NCBI RefSeq assembly: GCF_002355335.1
Contig: NZ_AP014946.1
Coordinates: 759,501 to 823,500 of the forward strand
DNA from: Variibacter gotjawalensis
Lineage (GTDB): Bacteria > Pseudomonadota > Alphaproteobacteria > Rhizobiales > Xanthobacteraceae
Direction of reading: 5' to 3'
Length of the DNA stretch: 64,000 bases
Shown: piece after piece, positions 57,848 to 64,000 of the stretch
Position numbering within the stretch: the first letter of the stretch is position 1
Layout: every line of letters begins with the position of its first letter
Position numbers and translations under genes: made by a program
Notes under the pieces: model-generated
What the model saw: the letters and a program-made list of their open reading frames with translations, nothing else
What the model was told of the DNA's origin: nothing
The model's database searches: none

Positions 57848-59518
57848 TTGTCCATACAAGCTCAAAGTGCCGGCTACGCGACGCACGAAGTGCACAATCA
57901 GACCGGAGCCCTCGCCAACTACAACGCCTACGCGGCCGACACGGCGCTGACCGAAGCGACACGCGTTTTCGGCGCCGATTGGGCCGACGCGCAGCTCAAC
58001 CGCACGGGCGAAATCGTCGGCGCGGAGCAGACGCAGTATCTCGCGCGGCAAGCCAACCGCCATTTGCCCGAACTGAGGACGCACGATCGTTTCGGCAATC
58101 GCGTCGATGTCGTAGAGTTTCATCCGGCCTATCACGAGTTGATGCGGCTCATCTACGAGACTGAGACACACTCCTTCGCCTGGACCAACAAGCGCGCCGG
58201 CGCGCAGGTCGCGCGCGGCGTCATGAGCTATCTCTGGAACCAAGGCGAGAACGGCATTTGCTGTCCGATGGGCATGACCTTTTCGGCCGAGCCGGCTTTC
58301 CGTCACGGCCCGGAGCTCTACACCGAATGGACGCCGCAGTTTCTGCGCGCCGCTTACGATCCGCGGCCGATCTACGCGAAGCAGAAAAACGGCATCACGG
58401 TCGGCATGGCGATGACCGAGAAGCAGGGCGGCTCGGATTTGCGGGCGACGATCACGACGGCGCGCCCCGCGACATCGCGTAACGGTTCGGGCGCCGAATA
58501 TCTCATCACGGGCCACAAATGGTTCTTCTCGGTGCCGATGAGCGACATTTTCCTCACGCTCGCGCAGACCGAAAAGGGCCTCTCGGCTTTCGTCGCGACC
58601 GGTTGGCTTCCGGATGGATCGCGCAACAAACTGAAGATTCAGCGCCTCAAGGACAAGTGCGGCAACAAGTCGAACGCCTCGTCCGAGGTCGAGTTCTACG
58701 ACATGCATGCCGTCATGCTCGGCGAAGAAGGTCGCGGCATTCGCACGCTGATCGAGATGGCTCATGTGACGCGGCTTGATTTCGCCATAGGTTCGTCCGG
58801 CCTGATGCGTCAGGCGCTCAGCCAAGCGCTGCATCACGTCAACAATCGCCGCGCGTTCCAGCGCTCGCTGGTCGACCTTCCGATCATGCGAAATGTCGTC
58901 GCGGATCTTAGCGTCGAGTCCGAAGCGATGATGTGGCTCTCGATGCGCCTCGCCGCCGCTCTCGACCGCGAACACGAAGACCGCGGCGAGGCCTTGCTCT
59001 CGCGCATTTGCACGCCGATCGCGAAATACTGGGCTTGCAAGCGTGCGCCCGCCTTTGTCGTCGAGGCGCTCGAATGCCACGGCGGCAATGGTTTCATCGG
59101 CGATCACTTGATGGAGCGGCTCTATCGCGAGGCGCCGCTGAACGGCATCTGGGAAGGCACCGGTAACGTTATCTGTCTCGACGTGCTGCGCGCGATGCAG
59201 CGTGAACCCGAGACCATCACGGTGTTTCTCGACGAAGTGCGGAAGGCAAAAGGCGCGAATGCGCGTCTCGACGCGTTCGCGGATGAAGTTGAACGCCGCC
59301 TTGGCAAGCTTGCCGAATTCGAGCCGGTGGCGCGCCGGATGATCGAGATGATGGCCTTCGCGCTGCAGGCGAGTTTGCTGCTCCGCTACTCGACGCCTGC
59401 GGTCGCGGATGCGTTCTGCGCGACACGGCTCGACGGCGATTGGGGTCAGTCCTTCGGAACATTGCCAAAAGGCGTCGACACACAGGCGATCGTCGATCGC
59501 GCGAGGATCGCAGCATGA
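57848..59518 (+). CDS. AidB-like acyl-CoA dehydrogenase
   Basis: 556 aa from a TTG with GGGAG upstream. The start SAGYATHEVHNQTGAL, the length and the block GMAMTEKQGGSDLR (flavin-contacting MTEKQGGSD) match the AidB/IBR5-like branch. ECHGGNGFIGDHLMERLYREA is the C-terminal signature. FAD-dependent. AidB itself is an Ada-regulated DNA-bound protein in E. coli; here no ada gene is adjacent. The stop overlaps the next gene's start (ATGA). Confidence 0.92.
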   Translation: MSIQAQSAGYATHEVHNQTGALANYNAYAADTALTEATRVFGADWADAQLNRTGEIVGAEQTQYLARQANRHLPELRTHDRFGNRVDVVEFHPAYHELMRLIYETETHSFAWTNKRAGAQVARGVMSYLWNQGENGICCPMGMTFSAEPAFRHGPELYTEWTPQFLRAAYDPRPIYAKQKNGITVGMAMTEKQGGSDLRATITTARPATSRNGSGAEYLITGHKWFFSVPMSDIFLTLAQTEKGLSAFVATGWLPDGSRNKLKIQRLKDKCGNKSNASSEVEFYDMHAVMLGEEGRGIRTLIEMAHVTRLDFAIGSSGLMRQALSQALHHVNNRRAFQRSLVDLPIMRNVVADLSVESEAMMWLSMRLAAALDREHEDRGEALLSRICTPIAKYWACKRAPAFVVEALECHGGNGFIGDHLMERLYREAPLNGIWEGTGNVICLDVLRAMQREPETITVFLDEVRKAKGANARLDAFADEVERRLGKLAEFEPVARRMIEMMAFALQASLLLRYSTPAVADAFCATRLDGDWGQSFGTLPKGVDTQAIVDRARIAA

Positions 59519-60372
59519 TGCGAATGCTATTGGCGATTCTAACGCTCGCGTTCACTAGCTTTTCCGTATCGTCGGCGACCGCGCAGCAAACGATCAGATT
59601 TCCGAGCGCGGACGGGCGCACGACGCTCACGGGCTATCTATTTTTGCCGAACGCCGCGAATGGCACACAAAGACCCGCTGTCGTGCTGATGCATGGTCGC
59701 GCCGGCGCATATTCGTCGCTCGCGAAAGGACAATTCACGGCCGAGACATTGTCGAAACGCCATCGTGCCTGGGGTGAGATGCTAGCGCAGGCCGGTTATA
59801 TCGCGTTGCTCGTCGACGGCTTCGGTCCGCGCGGCTATCCGCAAGGTTTTCCGCGCGGCTCGTATGAGGATCGCCCCGCCGAGCTCAACGAAGTGACGGT
59901 GCGTCCACGCGATGCCTACGGTGCGCTCGCATATCTGCGCACGCGCCGCGACGTGGCACCGAATAATATCGCGCTCCTTGGCTGGTCGAACGGCGGCAGC
60001 GCAACGCTTGCGGCCCTCGCGGTTGACGACGCTCTGACATCGCCCGCCGAGCGTCAATTTCGCCTAGGCGTCGCGCTCTATCCGGCCTGCGGCCTCAAAG
60101 GTCAGTTCGAGAACGGGTATCGGCCTTACGCGCCCGTGAGTGTTTTCATCGGCGACGCGGACGAGGAAGTGTCGTCGAAGCGCTGCGCCGCGCTGGTCGA
60201 GCAAAGTCGCGCCGCGGGCGGCCGAATCTCGATCCAAGTTTATCCGGGCGCGACGCACAGTTTCGATGATCCAGGCGCGCGGCGCCAATCGAACCCCGCG
60301 AACGCCGACGCGACGACGGACGCGACCAATCGGATTTTGCAGATACTCGCGCAGGGATTGCAGGCACGCTGA
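59515..60372 (+). CDS. secreted dienelactone-hydrolase-like alpha/beta hydrolase
   Basis: 285 aa from ATG 59515, coupled to the upstream gene. Signal peptide RMLLAILTLAFTSFSVSSATA. LMHGRAGAY is the oxyanion region, LGWSNGGSATLA the nucleophile elbow (Ser in place of the Cys of true dienelactone hydrolases), VFIGDADEEV the acid, and GATHSFDDPG the His. Predicted periplasmic esterase or carboxyl-hydrolase. Substrate unknown. Confidence 0.88.
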   Translation: MMRMLLAILTLAFTSFSVSSATAQQTIRFPSADGRTTLTGYLFLPNAANGTQRPAVVLMHGRAGAYSSLAKGQFTAETLSKRHRAWGEMLAQAGYIALLVDGFGPRGYPQGFPRGSYEDRPAELNEVTVRPRDAYGALAYLRTRRDVAPNNIALLGWSNGGSATLAALAVDDALTSPAERQFRLGVALYPACGLKGQFENGYRPYAPVSVFIGDADEEVSSKRCAALVEQSRAAGGRISIQVYPGATHSFDDPGARRQSNPANADATTDATNRILQILAQGLQAR

Positions 60373-60459
60373 AGTGCTAGCGAAACATTGTTACACAGTG
60401 ACTTCCGGCTGATTTTCATGCGAGACTTCGCGAGCCTCCCATATTTCAAAGGGCCCGTC

Positions 60460-61743
60460 ATGTTCTCGAAACTCTTTCACTTCTCGATTCCGTTGGCCCT
60501 GGCCGCCAGCTTGGCGCTTCCGGCACACGCCCAAACCGACCAGATCAAAGCGCTCGCAGCGCGGCACAAACAGCCCTTGCTCGATACGCTGAAGGACATC
60601 GTCAGCATCGAGACCGGTAGCCGCGATATCGAAGGTCTCGACAAAAGCGCCGCCTATGTCGCCGATAAACTGAAGGCGCTTGGCGGCGAGGTCGAGGTCA
60701 TCGATCCGCAGGGCGACGACGTCTACAAAATGGAAGATACGCCGGCGCGCCTCGGCAAGATCGTGCGCGCGACCTTCAAGGGCACCGGCACCAAGAAGAT
60801 CATGCTGATCGCGCATCAGGACACGGTCTATCAGAAGGGTATGCTGGCCAAGCAACCGTTCCAGATCAACGGCGATCGCGCATATGGCCTCGGTATCGCC
60901 GACGACAAGCAGGGCCTCGCCGTCGTTCTGCACACCGTCGCGATTTTGAAGGAGCTAAACTACCGCGAATACGGGACGCTGACAGTCTTGTTCAACGGCG
61001 ACGAAGAGATTTCCTCGCCTGGCTCACGCGCGCTGCTTGTGAAGCTGGGCAAGGAGCATGACGCGACACTGTCGTTCGAAGCCGCGCGCTCCGACAGCGA
61101 TAGACTGTCTTTGGCGACAGCCGGTATCGCGGCCGTGATCCTGAAAGTGCACGGCAAAGCATCTCATGCCGGTAGTGCGCCGGAGCGCGGCACCAACGCG
61201 CTCATCGAACTTGCGCATCAGCTGTTGCAGACGAAGGATCTGCAGGATCCGGAGAATGGCATCAAGATGAACTGGACGACCGCAATGTCCGGTTCCACGC
61301 GCAACACGATTCCGGCTTTGGCCATCGCGACCGCGGACGTTCGTGTGCTCAAGGTCATCGACTATGAGAAGCTCGAGAAAGCGCTCCGCGAAAAGATCAA
61401 GACGCAACTCGATCCGAAGGCCAAGGTTGATTTGACCTTCGAGCGCCGCCGTCCTCCGCTGGAGCCGACCGATGCGTCGCGCGCGCTTTCGAAGCATGCG
61501 CAGTCGGTCTATCAGGAGATCGGCAAAACGCTTGAGGTGAGCGACGAGGCCGAGGGGGGCGGCACCGACGCGGCCTTTGCGGCATTGGAGACGAAGAATC
61601 CGGTGATCGAGCGTTTCGGTCTGCGCGGCTTCGGCGCTCACTCGGCCGACGCCGAATATGTGCTGATCGATTCGATCGAGCCGCGACTTTATCTGGCGAT
61701 ACGGATGATCCAGGATATCGCCAGCGGCAAAGCCAAATGGTGA
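60460..61743 (+). CDS. secreted M20 family metallopeptidase (carboxypeptidase G2-like)
   Basis: 427 aa from ATG 60460, which places a signal peptide at the N-terminus (FSIPLALAASLALPAHA). The dinuclear zinc site is visible as His in LIAHQDTVYQKG, Asp in GLGIADDKQGLAV, and the Glu-Glu pair in LFNGDEEISSPGS. A late EGGGTDAAFA fits the GGTS/TDA motif. It would remove a C-terminal Glu or another residue from a conjugate in the periplasm. Confidence 0.92.
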   Translation: MFSKLFHFSIPLALAASLALPAHAQTDQIKALAARHKQPLLDTLKDIVSIETGSRDIEGLDKSAAYVADKLKALGGEVEVIDPQGDDVYKMEDTPARLGKIVRATFKGTGTKKIMLIAHQDTVYQKGMLAKQPFQINGDRAYGLGIADDKQGLAVVLHTVAILKELNYREYGTLTVLFNGDEEISSPGSRALLVKLGKEHDATLSFEAARSDSDRLSLATAGIAAVILKVHGKASHAGSAPERGTNALIELAHQLLQTKDLQDPENGIKMNWTTAMSGSTRNTIPALAIATADVRVLKVIDYEKLEKALREKIKTQLDPKAKVDLTFERRRPPLEPTDASRALSKHAQSVYQEIGKTLEVSDEAEGGGTDAAFAALETKNPVIERFGLRGFGAHSADAEYVLIDSIEPRLYLAIRMIQDIASGKAKW

Positions 61744-61747
61744 TCGG

Positions 61748-61975
61748 CTAAACGCCGGCGACCGCGATGTCTTGCGCCTCGACCACGCCGGTCAGGCGCT
61801 CGACAACGTAACGCAGCACTTCCTCATCGCTGCGCTCGATGGTGCGCCACACCGTGACGTTGGGCTCGAGGTGCCCGCTGGGACCGTGCCACGCGACGAG
61901 ATAGTCGGAAAGCCAGCCCGCGAGCTTGCCCTCTTCCAACTTGTCCGCGATGGCTTCGTGTTTGATCAGGTCCAT
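61748..61975 (-). CDS. small conserved hypothetical protein
   Basis: 75 aa from ATG 61975 (GTG 61981 is also possible). Acidic, helical, with no signal peptide. KLAGWLSDYLVAWHGPSGHLEPNVTVW has a His-Gly-Pro turn. No domain recognised. It is convergent with the M20 peptidase, four bases apart. Confidence 0.55.
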   Translation of the reverse strand: MDLIKHEAIADKLEEGKLAGWLSDYLVAWHGPSGHLEPNVTVWRTIERSDEEVLRYVVERLTGVVEAQDIAVAGV

Positions 61976-62129
61976 GGGCACCGTAGTCCGCGTGAAAACT
62001 CAACATGTGCCCGTTCGGGTCTTTGGCCTTATAATGCACCGCAACAATGTTGCGGCGCAATAGTGTCACAAAGTTACGAGCGCGTGCGTGGCCATCATAA
62101 AAACACCAACGAACGCAATACATTAAGCG

Positions 62130-62804
62130 ATGCACGCATTTTTTCTGGCAATCGTTGCGGTTGTTGTTTCGTTTGATTTCGCCGCGGCTCAGACGAGCCG
62201 TCCAGCCGATTTCGTTGATGCCGCTGCGGCCACTCCGGGTCTTCGGATCGACATGCGCTATGCCGGATCCAACAACTTCGTCGGTCGCACGATCGATGGC
62301 TACCGCGCGCAGCGCTGTCTCGTTGTCCGCCAAGCGGCGGTGGCTCTAGCCGCGGTCCAGCGCGATCTCGCGGCTTCCGGCTTCGGCCTCAAGATGCTCG
62401 ATTGTTATCGGCCGGCGCGCGCTGTCCGCGATTTCCAGCGTTGGGCCGAAGACCCTTCCGATCAACGCAACAAGGCGGCGTATTACCCGAGCGTCGATAA
62501 ACGGGAGCTGTTCGCCCGCGGCTACGTCGCGGCACGGTCCGGCCACTCGCGCGGCGCGACCGTCGACCTCACACTGGTGCGGCTCGATGGCGCCGACGTC
62601 GACATGGGCACGCGCTTCGATTTTCTCGATGCGAAATCCGCGCCGGGAAGCCGCGCCGTCAGCCAGGATGCGCAACGCCATCGCGCAGTGCTACGATCCG
62701 CCATGCAGCGGCACGGCTTCCAGGGCATCAGCAACGAATGGTGGCACTTCCGGCTCGTCCCGGAGCCGTATCCGTCGACCTACTTCGACTTTCCGGTCGA
62801 GTGA
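62130..62804 (+). CDS. D-alanyl-D-alanine dipeptidase (VanX/DdpX, M15D)
   Basis: 224 aa with signal peptide (MHAFFLAIVAVVVSFDFAAA). The zinc site is complete: SGHSRGATVDLTL gives His139 and Asp146, and NEWWHF gives the general-base Glu203 and zinc ligand His206. LDCYRPARAV contributes the conserved Arg. As a secreted DdpX-type enzyme it would free D-Ala from cell-wall turnover; no vanA/vanH partners are present, so resistance is not implied. Confidence 0.92.
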   Translation: MHAFFLAIVAVVVSFDFAAAQTSRPADFVDAAAATPGLRIDMRYAGSNNFVGRTIDGYRAQRCLVVRQAAVALAAVQRDLAASGFGLKMLDCYRPARAVRDFQRWAEDPSDQRNKAAYYPSVDKRELFARGYVAARSGHSRGATVDLTLVRLDGADVDMGTRFDFLDAKSAPGSRAVSQDAQRHRAVLRSAMQRHGFQGISNEWWHFRLVPEPYPSTYFDFPVE

Positions 62805-62869
62805 CCGTCAGCGTTTAGAGCATTTTCAAGTGAGGTGGACACCGGTTCACGTCAAGAAAATGCGACCAC

Positions 62870-64000
62870 TTAAGATCTTCTATTGCCGACGAGCACGAGC
62901 GGCACGCAGATCAGCGCAAACAATCCGGCGGCGACGAACACAGCCTGCGGATGCCCGTGATCGAGCAGGAAGCCGAACAGCAGCGGCGACGCGATGCCGC
63001 CGATGTTGAAGCCGTTGGTGACGAAGGCGAAGACCTTGCCGTGCGATCCGTCCGGCGTTACGGCGCGCACCAGCATATCGCGTGATGGCGCGATGGCGCC
63101 GCCGACGAGACCCGCGATCGCGAACGTGAAGAGCAAGACTGCCGCTCCGGCATCGACAAAGGCGAGCGACAACGCAGAGAGGCCGAAACCCGCGAGGCAA
63201 ACGACGGCCGCGATATCGTGGCGCTGCGTGCGCGACGCGATGTATCCGCCGACCAGAACACCGAGCGCGCTGAGCACCAGATAAAGCGTGAGCGCGCTGC
63301 CGCTCAGCGCCAGCGGAACACCGCGCAGCGACTCGAGCGCCGGCATTGAGAAATTCTGCACCCCGGCATTCATCAGCGCGAGCAGCGTGAAGACACCGAG
63401 TTGCACCAGCACGGGCGGCGAGAACAGCAACGCGCGCCCGCTCGGCGTAGCGACGTCGGCTTTCGGCGAAGTTGGAGCGGGGGCGGCTTTTCCGGCGAAA
63501 TCACGCCAGAAAATCGCGAGCACGATCGCGACCGAGAGCCCGATGGCGGCGGCCGTAAAGTAAGCCGTGCGCCAGCCGAATTGCGTGGCGATCGGCAACA
63601 GCAGAACGGGCGAAGCTGCGGAGCCCGCCATGCCCGCGAATGTGTGAAGTGCATACGCATGGCTCATCCGCGCAGCGGGCATACGTTGCGCAAGCAGCGA
63701 ATAGTCGGCCGGATGATAGACGGTGTTGCCGAAACCGAGCAGTGCGAACATTGCGACGAAGAGCCAGAACGGCCCGGCAGAAGCCGCGCTCGCGAGAGCA
63801 ATCGAGCCGATCACCAACCCGCAAATCAGCACCGCGCCGGCGTTGCTGCGGTCGACCAGATAGCCCGCATGCGTTTGAAAAAGCGCGGAGATCAGGTTGA
63901 AGGCGAAGAACGCGAGGCCGACCTGCGTGTAGGTGACGCCGTAGTCGGCGCGCACGAGCGTCAGTACAGGTGCCAACACCACAATGTAGAAATGGCTGAC
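62870..64000 (-). CDS. MFS transporter, 5' end outside window
   Basis: At least 376 codons; the frame is open to the right edge with VSHFYIVVLAPVL before the first listed GTG, so the true start lies beyond 64000. About eleven hydrophobic helices. GLVIGSIALASAASAG, a VYHPADYSLLAQRM motif and HAYALHTFAGMAGSAASPVL resemble the fosmidomycin-resistance-like branch. Export substrate unknown. Convergent with the VanX-like gene. Confidence 0.88.
   Translation of the reverse strand, partial: VSHFYIVVLAPVLTLVRADYGVTYTQVGLAFFAFNLISALFQTHAGYLVDRSNAGAVLICGLVIGSIALASAASAGPFWLFVAMFALLGFGNTVYHPADYSLLAQRMPAARMSHAYALHTFAGMAGSAASPVLLLPIATQFGWRTAYFTAAAIGLSVAIVLAIFWRDFAGKAAPAPTSPKADVATPSGRALLFSPPVLVQLGVFTLLALMNAGVQNFSMPALESLRGVPLALSGSALTLYLVLSALGVLVGGYIASRTQRHDIAAVVCLAGFGLSALSLAFVDAGAAVLLFTFAIAGLVGGAIAPSRDMLVRAVTPDGSHGKVFAFVTNGFNIGGIASPLLFGFLLDHGHPQAVFVAAGLFALICVPLVLVGNRRS

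Overview
The window is GC-rich chromosomal DNA of an alphaproteobacterium. It is almost certainly from the order Hyphomicrobiales (Rhizobiales), and a Xanthobacteraceae/Bradyrhizobiaceae-like relative is plausible, but I cannot fix the genus from sequence alone. The evidence is gene order: leuS-lptE-holA converging on parB-parA-rsmG-mnmG-mnmE, then rho-hemJ-hemE, then ppsR-maf-coaE-dnaQ and secB/Tim44/mltA/smr. This is the conserved neighbourhood of the alphaproteobacterial chromosome origin. No tRNA, rRNA, CRISPR array, transposase or prophage gene was found.

Layout. 1-4.85 kb: the end of a MetX-like alpha/beta hydrolase and a 1276-residue DUF4062-STAND NTPase-TPR protein, the best conflict/defence candidate here. 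4.9-9.3 kb: GST, exonuclease III, a cyclic-nucleotide-binding protein without a DNA-binding domain, an orphan response regulator, an L,D-transpeptidase and YggS. 9.4-19.4 kb: the leuS-lptE-holA operon and the ParABS/tRNA-modification block, with two perfect parS cores. 19.5-31.3 kb: a DUF255 thioredoxin-fold protein, rho, hemJ, hemE, a putative origin at 24.71-25.07 kb, then housekeeping genes.

31.4-46 kb: asd and an accessory metabolic region. It holds a lectin-like secreted protein, two dehydrogenase-type genes, an alpha-hydroxy-acid oxidase next to a ThDP enzyme, a TctC binding protein divergent from an RraA-like aldolase and a sugar-acid dehydratase, a D-2-hydroxyacid dehydrogenase, an AzlCD exporter and a GST. 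46-52.5 kb: a globin-coupled chemoreceptor, a small membrane protein, an extended UvrB, and a stack of two palindromic repeats, a strong sigma70-type promoter, a ~430-nt hairpin-dense non-coding element and a small Cys-rich protein gene. 52.6-64 kb: a membrane-anchored TAXI protein, ketopantoate reductase-like, SDR, enoyl-CoA hydratase, BASS transporter, AidB-like acyl-CoA dehydrogenase, two secreted hydrolases, a VanX-like dipeptidase and a truncated MFS gene.

How it fits together: ParA, ParB and two parS sites lie 6.6-9 kb from an AT-rich hemE/ppsR intergenic region carrying a perfect TTAA-N7-TTAA (CtrA-type) box. This matches the Caulobacter-type arrangement of origin and centromere. Several families of 70-150-bp imperfect palindromes fill many of the gaps between transcription units. 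The least explained item is the structured element at 51.68-52.12 kb.
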